Shown: positions 17,812 to 27,106, counted from the first letter of the stretch. The stretch: 64,000 nt of DNA from Hydrogenophaga sp. A37 (GCF_002001205.1 NZ_MUNZ01000144.1:1-64000); one strand, 5' to 3'. Made by a program: numbers and translations. The notes: generated by a model not told the origin, from the sequence alone.

Positions 17812-18375
17812 TCATGGGACTTTCTGGCAGCCGCCCTTGAGCAGAAAATCGGGAGAGCGGGGGCTGAACACGCTGGCTGGGTGGTCCGTCATGTTCTCTA
17901 TCTCGTGCCTGAGCGTGTCAATTTCCCGGTCCGTCATCCAGGCCTCCGGTTTGTGGATGGCTTGCACCGACGGATAGTGGGGTTTGGCTTCATCGCCCAG
18001 CAACGCCAACAGCGAGGTGGTGCCCTTGGTCAACTGGGCCGCTCGCATGCTGTGGTCAGTGCTCGCGTAGCGGTGCCAGAGGCCCATCTCGACCAGCGTC
18101 GGGGTGTCTTCAGGGCGAATGGGCAAACGGCAGAACACGCGTGCGGCGGTTTTGAAGGTCACCTGGAAAGACGGCAGGCCGGGCATCGCGTGACCCGTGC
18201 CCGCCCACTGCATCTCCTTTTCCAGCGCCCGGCAGATTACGCGCGCGCGTTCGCTCTTTTCGCTGGCGCATTTCAGGTCCCGCTGCCATAGCGATCCCGC
18301 CGCGTGCGCGCCGCCGCTGACCAAGGCCAGGGCCAGCAGGCACAGGGTGGTCGGTGACGTCGAGGTCGTTCGCAT
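17812..18375 (-). CDS. Secreted hypothetical protein
   Basis: A 187-residue protein that I do not recognise. With the start at 18375 it has a clean signal peptide ending in GGAHA (about residue 25). An ATG three codons upstream at 18384 is equally possible. The mature part has four cysteines (Cys in LKCAS, RVICRAL, RVFCRLP and KGGCQKVP), which suggests two disulfides in the periplasm, and a charged helix after the signal. The pattern WQRDLKCAS...ARVICRALEKEM recalls small lysozyme-inhibitor-like proteins, but I cannot confirm it. It lies downstream of the pirin gene on the same strand, separated by 64 bases. Confidence 0.6.
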   Translation of the reverse strand: MRTTSTSPTTLCLLALALVSGGAHAAGSLWQRDLKCASEKSERARVICRALEKEMQWAGTGHAMPGLPSFQVTFKTAARVFCRLPIRPEDTPTLVEMGLWHRYASTDHSMRAAQLTKGTTSLLALLGDEAKPHYPSVQAIHKPEAWMTDREIDTLRHEIENMTDHPASVFSPRSPDFLLKGGCQKVP

Positions 18376-18439
18376 GCCCGGCATTGTCGCCCCCGTCCCC
18401 GAGGCGGACCTTCCGCCCAGGACGTGTGCTGTGTTGGGC

Positions 18440-19324
18440 TCAGGCCCGCGCTTCCTCGCCCAGCCGCCCATCGCGGAAGTCGTTCAGCGCCTGGTAGATC
18501 TCATCCTTCGTGTTCATCACGAACGGGCCGTATTGCGCGATGGGTTCTTTCAGCGGCCGGCCGGCGATGAGCAGGGCCTTGGCGTCGCTGCTGGCTTCGA
18601 TCACCACGCCGTCGGCGCTGGCTTCGTTGGCGAGCAGGGCCATGCGCTGGACCGGCACGCTCTGGCCATCGATCTTCACCTCGCCGCGGTACACGTAGAC
18701 GAAGGCGTTGTGACCGGCGGGCAGGGCCTGCGCAAACGACGCGCCGCGGGGCAGGTGCAGGTCGAGGTACACCGGCGCAGTGGTGTCGCGCGTCACGGCC
18801 CCGCCCACGCCATGGCTTTCACCGGCGATCACGGTCACGCTCACCCCCTCGGGCGTGGTGAACTGGGGCAGCTCGGCGTTCTTGAAATCGCGGTACCAGG
18901 GCGGATTCATCTTGTCGCGGCCGGGCAGGTTCAGCCAGAGCTGAAAGCCCTCCATCACGCCTTCTTCCTGTTGCGGAATTTCGGAGTGGATCACGCCTTT
19001 GCCGGCGGTCATCCACTGCACGCCGCCGTTCTCCAGCAGGCCCTCGTGGCCCGCGCTGTCGCGGTGCAGCATGCGCCCCGCGATCATGTAGGTGATGGTC
19101 TCGAAGCCGCGGTGCGGGTGGTCGGGGAAGCCGGCGATGTAGTCGTCGGGGTTGTCGCTGCCGAAGGCGTCGAGCATCAGGAACGGGTCGAGCCTGCGCT
19201 GCAGGTCTTGCGTGAGCACGCGGGTGAGCTTCACGCCCGCGCCGTCGGACGTGGGCTGCCCCGCGATCAGCCGCTCCACGCGGCGTGCCTGCTGGACGCT
19301 GGGGGTGATGAGGGTCGTGGTCAT
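18440..19324 (-). CDS. Pirin family protein
   Basis: A 294-residue two-domain cupin of the pirin family. The N-terminal domain carries FPDHPHRGFETITYMIAG, whose His residues with the later HSE (VIHSEIPQQ) are the metal ligands. The C-terminal domain ends in the usual RPLKEPIAQYGPFVMN block. Bacterial pirins include quercetinase-like and regulatory proteins, so function is open. The start at 19324 matches the common N terminus. It lies 160 bases downstream of azoR on the same strand, with repeat copy B between them. Confidence 0.88.
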   Translation of the reverse strand: MTTTLITPSVQQARRVERLIAGQPTSDGAGVKLTRVLTQDLQRRLDPFLMLDAFGSDNPDDYIAGFPDHPHRGFETITYMIAGRMLHRDSAGHEGLLENGGVQWMTAGKGVIHSEIPQQEEGVMEGFQLWLNLPGRDKMNPPWYRDFKNAELPQFTTPEGVSVTVIAGESHGVGGAVTRDTTAPVYLDLHLPRGASFAQALPAGHNAFVYVYRGEVKIDGQSVPVQRMALLANEASADGVVIEASSDAKALLIAGRPLKEPIAQYGPFVMNTKDEIYQALNDFRDGRLGEEARA

Positions 19325-19403
19325 GGCAGTCTCCTTGTGAAGTGGGGGCGGGACGCGCAGCGCGTGCGGTGGGGTCAGCAACCGCTCCGGCGCGAAATGG
19401 GTC

Positions 19404-19490
19404 CACCCAGAACGCGGTGGAACCGGCTCCGCCGGGCCACTCGCGTTGCCCCCTTGAGGGGGCGCGCGTAGCGCGGCGGGGGTGGGTCAA
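19404..19490 (-). repeat. Dispersed 3'-end repeat, family 1, copy B
   Basis: Starts at the azoR stop codon on the minus strand: TTGACCCACCCCC, then CCCCCTCAAGGGGGCAACGC, GGCCCGGC-gg-AGCCGGTTCC and TTCTGGGTG. It matches copies A (8883-8979) and C (50524-50623) block for block and sits in the same orientation to its upstream gene. Confidence 0.8.
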
Positions 19491-20086
19491 TTCAACGCCG
19501 CTTCGATGTCCTGTTCGGCTTGTGCAAAACCCTTGGCGACGGCTTCCGGACCCATGTTCAGGCCTTCGGCGTAGATGAAGCGAACGTCGGTCAGGCCGAG
19601 GAAGCCCAGCACGGCCTTGAGGTAAGGCACCTGCGAGTCGTTGGGCGTGTCGCGGTACAGGCCGCCGCGCGCCAGGGCCACGTACACGGTCTTGCCCGTG
19701 AGCAGGCCTTCGGGGCCGGTGGCGGTGTAGCGGAAGGTGGTGCCGGCGCGGGCAATCGCGTCGATCCAGGCCTTGAGCTGCACCGGCACGCCGAAGTTGT
19801 ACATGGGCACGCCCAGCACGAGGGTGTCGTGTGCCTGGATCTCGGCGATCAGCGCGTCGTCCAGCGCCACGCGGGCGGCTTGCTCGGGGCTGCGCTGCTC
19901 GGCCGGGGTGAAGAGGGCGCCCAGGGCGGCTTCGTCCAGCACCGGGTGCGGCGTCACGGCCAGGTCACGCAGGGTGAATGTGGCGGTGGGGTTGGCGGCC
20001 TTCAGGCGCTCCACCACGCTGTTGGCCACCTTGGTGGAGTTGGCGCCTTCGCGGCGAGCACTGGCGTTGATTTGCAGGATGTTCAT
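19487..20086 (-). CDS. azoR: FMN-dependent NADH-azoreductase
   Basis: A 199-residue flavodoxin-fold quinone/azo reductase. It opens with [17 protein letters not shown] (phosphate-binding loop for FMN), has [15 protein letters not shown] (flavin ring contacts) at about 95-110 and [13 protein letters not shown] at about 138-150. It uses NAD(P)H to reduce quinones and azo compounds by two electrons. It is divergent from a LysR gene 91 bases away, the usual arrangement in which the LysR protein controls the reductase in response to electrophiles. Confidence 0.88.
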   Translation of the reverse strand: MNILQINASARREGANSTKVANSVVERLKAANPTATFTLRDLAVTPHPVLDEAALGALFTPAEQRSPEQAARVALDDALIAEIQAHDTLVLGVPMYNFGVPVQLKAWIDAIARAGTTFRYTATGPEGLLTGKTVYVALARGGLYRDTPNDSQVPYLKAVLGFLGLTDVRFIYAEGLNMGPEAVAKGFAQAEQDIEAALN

Positions 20087-20167
20087 GGTGGGTTCCTTGA
20101 GAAGGGTGGGTCGATGGGCTGACTGTATGCAGCATCAATCACCCTGGGAATCCGTTGAGATGGATAT

Positions 20168-20191
20168 GATTGTTGCCATGATGGAACAATC
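20168..20191. promoter_or_regulatory. Inverted repeat over the LysR gene start
   Basis: GATTGTT (20168-20174) and AACAATC (20185-20191) form a perfect inverted repeat with a ten-base spacer. The spacer contains the ATG codons at 20178 and 20181. LysR proteins bind T-N11-A type dyads, so this may be the autoregulatory site shared with azoR. Confidence 0.4.
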
Positions 20192-21116
20192 AAGCACCGA
20201 ACAGGGCATCGACCCCAACGACTTGCTGATCTTTGCCCGCGTGGCCGAGCTGGGCAGCTTCAGCCGCGCGGCCGAGCGCCTGGGCCTGCCCAAATCCACC
20301 GTGTCGCGCCGGCTGGCCGCCCTGGAACAGCGCATGGGCGAGCGCCTGCTCTTGCGCACCACGCGCCGCCAGACCCTCACCGAATTCGGCCTGCAACTGC
20401 TGGAGCATGCGCGCCAGGTGGTGGCCGAGCTGGACGCCGTGGGCCTGCTGCGCGAGCAGCGCCAGGCCGCGCCCAGCGGGCGGCTGCGCGTGTCCATGCC
20501 GGGCGACTTCGCCAACATGGTGCTGGTCGAGAGCCTGGCCGCCTTCATGGCGCTGCATCCGGCCATTTCGCTGGAGCTGGACCTCTCGCCCCGCCGGGTG
20601 GACCTGCTGGGCGAGGGCTTCGACGTGGCGATGCGCATGGGCGACCTGCCCGACGACGCGATGCTGGTGGCCAGCAAGCTGGCGGTGTTCACCCACGGCC
20701 TGTACGCCTCGGCCGACTACCTGGCCGAACACGGCGACCCGCAGACCCCGGACGACCTGGCCGGCCACTCGGCCGTGCGGTTGCTGCGTGGCAATGGCGA
20801 GGCCGCCGGCTGGACGCTGATGCAGGGCGAGCAGCGCTGGAGCGGCGTGCCCGCCGGGCGCGTCAGCGCCAACTCGCCCGAGATGCTGATCCGCCTGGCC
20901 CGCGCCGGTGCCGGCATCGTCGCCGTGCCCGACCACTATGCGGTGGCCGACGTGCGGGCCGGCGGGCTGCGCCGCGTGCTGCCGGCCTGGGAGCTGCCCA
21001 CCAGCACCGCCTGGGCGGTGTACCCGGGGCGCAAGCTCATGCCGGCCAAGACGCGCGCGTTCGTCGACATGCTGCAAGTGGCGCTGCGGGGTTGCAGCGG
21101 CCGGCCGGTGGTGTGA
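20178..21116 (+). CDS. LysR-family regulator next to azoR
   Basis: A 312-residue LysR protein: helix-turn-helix at about 17-76 (FARVAELGSFSRAAERLGLPKSTVSRRLAALEQ is its core) and a substrate-binding domain at about 100-305. It belongs to the CrgA-like branch. Four ATG codons lie close together (20160, 20166, 20178, 20181). I use 20178 because 15 residues before the first helix is typical, but translation from 20160 cannot be excluded. It probably controls the divergent azoR. Confidence 0.87.
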   Translation: MMEQSSTEQGIDPNDLLIFARVAELGSFSRAAERLGLPKSTVSRRLAALEQRMGERLLLRTTRRQTLTEFGLQLLEHARQVVAELDAVGLLREQRQAAPSGRLRVSMPGDFANMVLVESLAAFMALHPAISLELDLSPRRVDLLGEGFDVAMRMGDLPDDAMLVASKLAVFTHGLYASADYLAEHGDPQTPDDLAGHSAVRLLRGNGEAAGWTLMQGEQRWSGVPAGRVSANSPEMLIRLARAGAGIVAVPDHYAVADVRAGGLRRVLPAWELPTSTAWAVYPGRKLMPAKTRAFVDMLQVALRGCSGRPVV

Positions 21117-21274
21117 GCCGGCGTGGGCGGGCGGATGGGGGAAGGTTTTTGGTCTGCCCCGCCGACACCATGGCAGGATGTGCCACACACTGTGAAGTGC
21201 CCGCACCCGCGGGCCTTCGATGCCCATCAATGGCCAGCGCCGCTGCCCGCCCTCCGGACGAACAGGACCCGACC

Positions 21275-22969
21275 ATGCCACACAACGTTTCCCTCATCAA
21301 CACCATCGCCGCCGGCCTGGGCCTGGCGCTGATCTTTGGTTTTTTGGCCACGAAGCTGCGCCTGCCGGCGCTCGTGGGGTACCTGCTCGCGGGCGTGGTG
21401 ATCGGGCCGTTCACGCCCGGTTTCGTGGCCGACGCGGCGATCGCGGCCCAGCTCGCCGAGATCGGCGTGATGCTGCTGATGTTCGGCGTGGGCCTGCACT
21501 TCTCGCTCGACGACCTGCTCTCCGTGCGCAAGATCGCGCTGCCTGGCGCGGTGGTGCAGATGGTGGTGGCCACGCTCATGGGCATGGGCCTGGCGCTCTG
21601 GTGGGGCTGGGGCATGGGCCCGGCGCTGGTGTTTGGCATCTCGCTCTCGGTAGCGAGCACGGTGGTGCTGCTGCGCGCGCTGGAAAGCCTGGGCATTCTG
21701 GATTCCTTCACCGGGCGCGTGGCGGTGGGCTGGCTGGTGGTCGAAGACCTGGCGATGGTGCTGGTGCTCGTGCTGCTGCCTCCGCTGGCGGGCGTTTTCG
21801 GTGGCACGCAGCCGGCCGGCAACGACACGTCGATCTGGCAGACCCTGGGCCTGACGCTGCTGCAGGTGGGCGGCTTCGTGGCGCTGATGCTGGTGGTGGG
21901 GCGGCGCCTGTTCCCCTGGGTGCTCTGGCAGGTCACGCGCACCGGCTCGCGCGAGCTGTTCACGCTGTGCGTGGTGGCGGCGGCGGTGAGCATCGCCTTT
22001 GCATCGGCCGCGCTGTTCGGCGTGTCGTTCGCGCTCGGGGCTTTCTTTGCCGGCATGGTGCTGCGCGAGTCGGAGTTCAGCCACCGCGCGGCCGAGGAGT
22101 CGCTGCCGCTGCGCGACGCGTTCGCGGTGCTGTTCTTCGTGTCGGTGGGCATGCTGTTCGACCCGTCGGTCTTGGTCGAGCGGCCCCTGCAGGTGCTGGC
22201 GGTGGTGGCCATCATCCTGCTGGGCAAGTCGCTGGCGGCGGCTTTGCTGGTGATCGCGCTGCGCTACCCGCTCAACACCGCGCTCACGGTCTCGGCCAGC
22301 CTGGCCCAGATCGGCGAGTTCTCGTTCATCCTGGTCGGCCTGGGGGCCGCGCTCGGGCTGCTGCCGCCTGAGGGGCAGAGCCTGGTGCTGGCGGGCGCGC
22401 TGATCTCGATTGCGGTCAATCCGCTGCTGTTCAAGGCCATCGCGCCCGTTCAGGGCTTCCTGCGCGCGCGCTCGGCGTTTGTGCGCCACCTGGAGGCCCG
22501 GGACGACCCGCTGGCCGAGCTGCCCACCGCCACGGAAGAGCGCTTCCTGTCGCGCCAGGTGGTGCTGGTCGGTTACGGCCGCGTCGGCCGCCGCATCGCC
22601 CAGGCACTCACCAACGCACAGCAGCCTTTTGTGGTGGCCGAACAGAACCGCGAGATCGTCGAGCGGCTGCGCGAGCAGGGCATTCCGGCGGTCTATGGCG
22701 ACGCCGCCGACCCGGCGGTGCTGGTGCAGGCGCACGTGGCGCGCGCCCGCATGCTGGTGATCGCCACGCCCGACGCCATGGCGGCGCGGCCCATGATCGA
22801 CACCGCTCGCACCCTCAACCCCGGGATCGAGGTCGCGGTGCGTTCGCACAACGAAGAAGAAGCACAGCGCCTGCGCGACGACGGGGCCGGCCACGTGTTT
22901 CTCGGCGAGGCCGAGCTGGCCGAGGCCATGGTGCGCCATGTGATGGCGCGCGCCGAGCCGGGGCGCTGA
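21275..22969 (+). CDS. Kef-type K+/H+ antiporter with TrkA-N domain
   Basis: A 564-residue inner-membrane protein. Residues about 1-385 hold twelve helices of the CPA2 Na+/H+ exchanger fold, with the GYLLAGVVIGPFTPGF and GWLVVEDLAMVL blocks, the latter bearing the acidic transport residues. From about 425 a Rossmann TrkA-N domain begins (VVLVGYGRVGRRIAQAL) and binds NAD(H). There is no TrkA-C domain. It is closest to YbaL/KefB types. The ATG at 21275 gives the usual short cytoplasmic N terminus. No kefF/kefG-like gene is beside it, although azoR nearby is a related flavodoxin-fold oxidoreductase. Confidence 0.87.
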   Translation: MPHNVSLINTIAAGLGLALIFGFLATKLRLPALVGYLLAGVVIGPFTPGFVADAAIAAQLAEIGVMLLMFGVGLHFSLDDLLSVRKIALPGAVVQMVVATLMGMGLALWWGWGMGPALVFGISLSVASTVVLLRALESLGILDSFTGRVAVGWLVVEDLAMVLVLVLLPPLAGVFGGTQPAGNDTSIWQTLGLTLLQVGGFVALMLVVGRRLFPWVLWQVTRTGSRELFTLCVVAAAVSIAFASAALFGVSFALGAFFAGMVLRESEFSHRAAEESLPLRDAFAVLFFVSVGMLFDPSVLVERPLQVLAVVAIILLGKSLAAALLVIALRYPLNTALTVSASLAQIGEFSFILVGLGAALGLLPPEGQSLVLAGALISIAVNPLLFKAIAPVQGFLRARSAFVRHLEARDDPLAELPTATEERFLSRQVVLVGYGRVGRRIAQALTNAQQPFVVAEQNREIVERLREQGIPAVYGDAADPAVLVQAHVARARMLVIATPDAMAARPMIDTARTLNPGIEVAVRSHNEEEAQRLRDDGAGHVFLGEAELAEAMVRHVMARAEPGR

Positions 22970-23000
22970 GGCCCACGCCCGCGCCCCGGACCCGGCCCGT

Positions 23001-24059
23001 TCAGGCCACCTTGCGCAAGAAGCCCTGTTGCCCGCCACGCGGGTTGGGTGCGAAGCCGTTGGCGGCCAGGGTCTCTTCTACCGTGTCGTAGAACACGCCG
23101 ATCTTGAGGATGGCGCGCGCCTCCTGGCCGTTGGCCACCGGGCGGCCCATTTCGCCCGCGATGCGCACCAGCTGGCGGATCTGCTCGACGGTGCCGATCT
23201 TTCCCGTGCGGGTCTGGTTCCAGATGTTGTCCTCGATGCCGCAGCGCACGTGCAGGCCCATGGCCATGCCCATCATGTTGATGGGCAGCGTGTTGCGCAT
23301 GCTGCTCTCGACCGTGAGCATGGAGCCGTCGGGGATGGCGCGCACGAAGTTGGCCAGGTTGTAGATGTTGGGCGCGTCCATGCCGCCGCTGATGGCGACC
23401 CAGTTCATCACCAGCGGGCCCTTGTAGACACCGCGGCGGATCAGCCGCTCCACGGTCTCGTAGCTGTTGATGTTGTAGAACTGAAAGGCGCTCTGGATGC
23501 CGGCGGCGGACAGGCGGCGGATGTGTTCCTCGAACCAGGCCGGGTTGGACGGCACGATCATCTCGCTGTAGGCGCGCCGGTTCTCGGGCAGCGCCAGCGA
23601 TGTGCCGGCGATGTCGCGCTCGTCCATGTGCTCCAGCACGTTCATCTGCGTGGTGTTGACGGTGACCGTCACCTGGTCGGGTTTGGGGTCGAGATCGGCC
23701 AGCATGTGGCGTGTGTCGTCGCTGAGCCATTTCGCGGCCGCGCCGTCGGACTCGGGCGCGAAGCTGATTGAGCCGCCGACCTGGATCACCATGTCGGGCA
23801 CGGCCTTGCGCACGCCGGCGATCAGCTCGTTGAATTTCGAGAGGCGCTTGCTGCCCTTGCCATCGAGTTCACGCACATGCAGGTGCAGCACGCTGGCGCC
23901 GGCTTCGTAGCAGTCCACGGCCTTCTGCACCTGCGCTTCCATGGTGACCGGGATGTCTTCGGGGAAGTCCGAGGGAATCCACTCGGGGCCGTAGGGCGCG
24001 GCGGTGATGACCAGCTTGTCCTGGTTTTCGGGGAAGAGCGAGCCGTCGAGAAAGTTCAT
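23001..24059 (-). CDS. BKACE family beta-keto acid cleavage enzyme
   Basis: A 352-residue protein of the 3-keto-5-aminohexanoate cleavage (Kce/BKACE, formerly DUF849) family. These zinc TIM-barrel enzymes condense a beta-keto acid with acetyl-CoA and split it into acetoacetate and a new acyl-CoA. The zinc site is visible as LHLHVRE (about 58-64), with further blocks IQVGGSISFAPE and VESSMRNTLPINMM. The family's substrate range is wide, so the keto acid is unknown. It is the last gene of a three-gene operon behind the TauD-like and Qor genes, 32 bases after the former. Confidence 0.85.
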   Translation of the reverse strand: MNFLDGSLFPENQDKLVITAAPYGPEWIPSDFPEDIPVTMEAQVQKAVDCYEAGASVLHLHVRELDGKGSKRLSKFNELIAGVRKAVPDMVIQVGGSISFAPESDGAAAKWLSDDTRHMLADLDPKPDQVTVTVNTTQMNVLEHMDERDIAGTSLALPENRRAYSEMIVPSNPAWFEEHIRRLSAAGIQSAFQFYNINSYETVERLIRRGVYKGPLVMNWVAISGGMDAPNIYNLANFVRAIPDGSMLTVESSMRNTLPINMMGMAMGLHVRCGIEDNIWNQTRTGKIGTVEQIRQLVRIAGEMGRPVANGQEARAILKIGVFYDTVEETLAANGFAPNPRGGQQGFLRKVA

Positions 24060-24091
24060 GGTGGGTCTCCGGTGTCGGTGGGAAGGTGGGA

Positions 24092-24940
24092 TCAGAACGT
24101 GGGCGTGCCGACGATGCCGGCGCGCTCCATCTTTCGGTGGCAGGGCGGGTAGTCCATCACTGCGTAGTGCTGGGTGGCGCGGTTGTCCCAGATGGCGACG
24201 CTGTTGGGTTGCCAGCGCCAGCGCACCTGGTATTCGGGGATCGCGGCCTGGCTGATCAGGTACTGCAGCAGGGCCGATGTGCCCTGCGTGAAGTCCTGAC
24301 CGTAGCGCACGTTCTCGGGCGTGTGGAAGTTGGTGAAGTGCGTGGTGAAACCGTTGACGAACAGGATCTTTTCGCCGGTGTCAGGGTGGGTGCGCACGAC
24401 GGGGTGCTCGGCGTCGGGGAACTGGGCCTTGAGCGCCAGGCGCCGCTCAATGTGCATGGCCGCGCCGAAGCTGCACTCGATGCTGTGGCGCGCGCGCAGG
24501 CCCGCGATCTGCTGTTTGATCTGCTCGGGCAGGCGCTCGTAGGCCAGCGCCATGTTGGCCCACATGGTGTCGCCGCCCACGGGCGGGCATTCCACGCAGC
24601 GCAGCACGCAGCCCATGGCGGGCGCCTCGCGCCAGGTGCCGTCGCTGTGCCACGCGTTTTCGTAGCGGTCGTTGGGCGCATCGGGCGTCTTGTAGATGCG
24701 CACCAGGCCGGGGTGGTCCGGGTCGCTGCCGGCGACCGGGTGGTCTTCGAGTTCACCGAAGCGGCGTGCGAAGGCCACGTGCTCGGCGCGCGAGATGTCC
24801 TGGTTGCGCAGGAACAGCACCTTGTGCTGCAGCAGCGCGGCCTTGATCTCCTCAAACAGCGCGTCGTCGCGCGCCGCGTCGGCCAGGCTCACGCCGGTGA
24901 GTTCAGCGCCGATGGCGCAGGTGAGTTGTTCGATCTTCAT
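24092..24940 (-). CDS. TauD/TfdA family 2-oxoglutarate dioxygenase
   Basis: A 282-residue Fe(II)/2-oxoglutarate dioxygenase. The facial triad is visible as His98-Ser-Asp100 in AWHSDGTW and His258 in ATQHYAV, with Arg269 or Arg273 behind it for 2-oxoglutarate. Members hydroxylate sulfonates (TauD), aryloxyacetates (TfdA), sulfate esters and other acids. The substrate is not set by these motifs. It sits between qor (22 bases upstream) and the BKACE gene, which suggests that its product is further oxidised to a beta-keto acid. Confidence 0.88.
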   Translation of the reverse strand: MKIEQLTCAIGAELTGVSLADAARDDALFEEIKAALLQHKVLFLRNQDISRAEHVAFARRFGELEDHPVAGSDPDHPGLVRIYKTPDAPNDRYENAWHSDGTWREAPAMGCVLRCVECPPVGGDTMWANMALAYERLPEQIKQQIAGLRARHSIECSFGAAMHIERRLALKAQFPDAEHPVVRTHPDTGEKILFVNGFTTHFTNFHTPENVRYGQDFTQGTSALLQYLISQAAIPEYQVRWRWQPNSVAIWDNRATQHYAVMDYPPCHRKMERAGIVGTPTF

Positions 24941-24962
24941 GGTCTTGTCTCCTCTGTGTGGC

Positions 24963-25943
24963 TCAGATCACGAAGACCGACGAGCCGGTGGTCTGGCGCG
25001 ATTCGAGGTCGCGGTGCGCTTGCTGCGCGTCGGCGAGTGCGTAGCGCTGATTCACCTCGATGCGGATGCGCCCGGCCGCGACGTGGCCGAACACCTCGGC
25101 CGCCAGTTCGGCCTTCTCGGCCGGGTCGGCGATGTAGTCGGCGAGCGCAGGGCGCGTCAGGTAGAGCGAGCCCTTCATGGCCAGCAGGTTGGGGTTGAAG
25201 CCTTCAATGGGGCCGCTGGCCGTGCCCACGCAGACCATCAGGCCGCGGCGCTTGAGCGAGTCCAGCGAGGCCATGAAGGTGCTCTGGCCCACGCTGTCGA
25301 ACACCACGTCCACGCCCTGGCCGCTGGTGAGTTCTTTCACCCGGGCGGCTACGTCTTCGTGGCTGTAGTTGATGGTGTGGGTGCAGCCGTGGGCGTTGGC
25401 CACTTCGGCCTTGGCGTCGGTGGACACGGTGCCGATCACGGTGATGCCCAGCAGCTGTGCCCACTGCGCCACGATCAGGCCCACGCCGCCGGCCGCCGCG
25501 TGCAACAGCAGCGTGTCGCCGGCTTTGAAGGGGTGGATGCGGCGCATGAGGTAGGCCGAGGTCAGGCCGCGCATGGTCATGGCGGCCGCTGTCTCGAAGC
25601 CGATGCCGTCGGGCAACTGGATCAGCGGCGCGGCGGCGATGAGGCGGGAGGTCGCGTAGGCGCCCAGGGTGTTGAGAAAGCCGGTGTAGGTGACGCGGTC
25701 GCCGACGGCGACGTTGGTGACATCGGGTCCGATGGCTGCCACCACCCCCGCGGCCTCAACGCCCATGCCGGCGGGCAGGGGCATGGGGTAGGTGCCGTTG
25801 CGGAAATAGGTGTCGGCGTAGTTCAGGCCGACGGCGGCCTGCCGCAAGCGGACTTGGCCCGGGCCGGGCTCGCCGACCTCGACATGTTCGAGTTCCAGCA
25901 CCTCGGGGCCGCCGGTGCGGTGCATGCGGATGGCTGTGGCCAT
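24963..25943 (-). CDS. NADPH:quinone reductase / zinc-free alcohol dehydrogenase-like protein
   Basis: A 326-residue medium-chain reductase of the QOR type without zinc-ligand cysteines. N-terminal GroES-like domain (about 1-125, with GLNYADTYFRNG and MGVEAAGVVAAIG) and a Rossmann domain with LLHAAAGGVGLIVAQWA (about 148-164). It is first of three genes on this strand. A pair of AraC-type half-sites lies 91 bases upstream of its ATG, oriented towards it. It may act on an enone or aldehyde intermediate of the pathway and not on quinones. Confidence 0.85.
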   Translation of the reverse strand: MATAIRMHRTGGPEVLELEHVEVGEPGPGQVRLRQAAVGLNYADTYFRNGTYPMPLPAGMGVEAAGVVAAIGPDVTNVAVGDRVTYTGFLNTLGAYATSRLIAAAPLIQLPDGIGFETAAAMTMRGLTSAYLMRRIHPFKAGDTLLLHAAAGGVGLIVAQWAQLLGITVIGTVSTDAKAEVANAHGCTHTINYSHEDVAARVKELTSGQGVDVVFDSVGQSTFMASLDSLKRRGLMVCVGTASGPIEGFNPNLLAMKGSLYLTRPALADYIADPAEKAELAAEVFGHVAAGRIRIEVNQRYALADAQQAHRDLESRQTTGSSVFVI

Positions 25944-26034
25944 GGGGGTTGTCTCCTTCGTGTGTTCGAGGCGCCGGGTGTCCGGGCCATGGAGCGCATC
26001 GTAGGAGTCACCGCCATTCGATGCTTGTCATATT

Positions 26035-26061
26035 GGGACAATGGCTTGCGAATGTGGGACA
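26035..26061 (-). promoter_or_regulatory. Paired AraC-type half-sites upstream of qor
   Basis: Read towards qor, the half-sites are ACTGTCCCACATTC and CATTGTCCCAATAT; their TGTCCC cores lie at 26056-26061 and 26035-26040, exactly 21 bases apart. The same pair with the same spacing and direction stands before tctC at 27107-27133. The core nearer to qor ends 91 bases before its start codon. Confidence 0.65.
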
Positions 26062-26062
26062 G

Positions 26063-27103
26063 TCAGGGTTGACCCTGACGCACCGCCGCTTTCGCCTTTT
26101 CCTGTGTCCGCCAGGCCGTCACGCTGCAGCCAAACGTGCCGCGGAACCAATGCGAAAAAGCGGCCGGCGCTGCGAACCCCAGCAGCTGCGCCACCTCGGC
26201 CAGCGGCAGGTCGCTGTCCTGTACCTGGCGCATCGCCAGCTCCGAGCGCACCGACTGCAGCAGGGTGGCGAAGGTCTCGCCTTCCTTGGCCAGGTGGCGG
26301 TGGATGGTGCGGCGGTCCACGCCCAGGTGCTGCGCCACCTGCTGCGAGGTGCAGCGCCCGCCGGGCAGCAGCGCGGCGATCAGTTGTCGCACGGTGGCCT
26401 TGGTGCTCTGGTGCTGGCCCGAGAGCGCGCGGTCCAGGTACTCGCGGGCGAAACGCGCCATCTCCGGGTTGTGGCCCGCCATCGGTGCCTGCAGGTCGGC
26501 CGTGTGGCAGACGATGCCGTTGAACTCGCTGTTGAAGTCCACGGTGGTGCCGAAGAAGGCACGGTGGGCCTTGGTGTCGCGCGGTGGCCGGTGGTTGAAG
26601 CACACGCGCACCGCCTTCCACTGCAGGCCCAGCAGCTCGCGCAGGATGCGGAACATCACGCCCACCGCCAGCTCCATCGATTGGCGCGTGCTGGCCGTCT
26701 GTTCGACCAGGATTTCTTCGCGGATCACCAGCCGGTCGCCGTGTTCCTCGATGCGCGTGAGCAGCGAGGCGTTGAGCAGGCGCAGGTAGCGGCACAGGGT
26801 GTCCAGCGCGGCGCGCGCGGTCGGCTCTTCCTTGAGCACCAGGCTGATCGGACCGAGGTTGCTGAGCTGCCGGCGCGCCGCCAAGCGCAGCCCAAAATCT
26901 TCGACGCCGCTGGCCTGCGCGCTGTGTTCCATCAGCGCGCTCACGGCCGCGGTGCTCAAGGGCGTTTCGGGGTTCTCCAGGCTGCGCGGTGAGAGCCCGG
27001 CGCGGCGCAGCATGGCGTGGGCGTCCAGGCCGACGGACTGCGCCAGATCGAGGTAGCCGTTGAGGCTGGCGCTGCGCACCACGGGCACGTAGGGGTAATC
27101 CAT
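26063..27103 (-). CDS. AraC-family regulator with Arabinose_bd-type sensor domain
   Basis: A 346-residue regulator. Residues about 20-205 resemble the AraC-binding-like (PF12625) domain of OruR/ArgR types, and the C-terminal AraC helix-turn-helix pair spans about 248-335 (CTSQQVAQHLGVDRRTIHRHL and LPLAEVAQLLGFAAPAAFSHWFR). It lies between the qor operon and the divergent tctC operon. Two TGTCCC half-sites occur 4-30 bases upstream of its own start codon and two more before qor, so it should activate both operons and repress itself. The inducer is unknown. Confidence 0.87.
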   Translation of the reverse strand: MDYPYVPVVRSASLNGYLDLAQSVGLDAHAMLRRAGLSPRSLENPETPLSTAAVSALMEHSAQASGVEDFGLRLAARRQLSNLGPISLVLKEEPTARAALDTLCRYLRLLNASLLTRIEEHGDRLVIREEILVEQTASTRQSMELAVGVMFRILRELLGLQWKAVRVCFNHRPPRDTKAHRAFFGTTVDFNSEFNGIVCHTADLQAPMAGHNPEMARFAREYLDRALSGQHQSTKATVRQLIAALLPGGRCTSQQVAQHLGVDRRTIHRHLAKEGETFATLLQSVRSELAMRQVQDSDLPLAEVAQLLGFAAPAAFSHWFRGTFGCSVTAWRTQEKAKAAVRQGQP

Positions 27104-27106
27104 GAA

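Noticed and set aside
23001..24059. Lysine fermentation gene kce
   Set aside because: No other lysine fermentation genes (kamA, kdd, kal) are near, and BKACE enzymes have many substrates.
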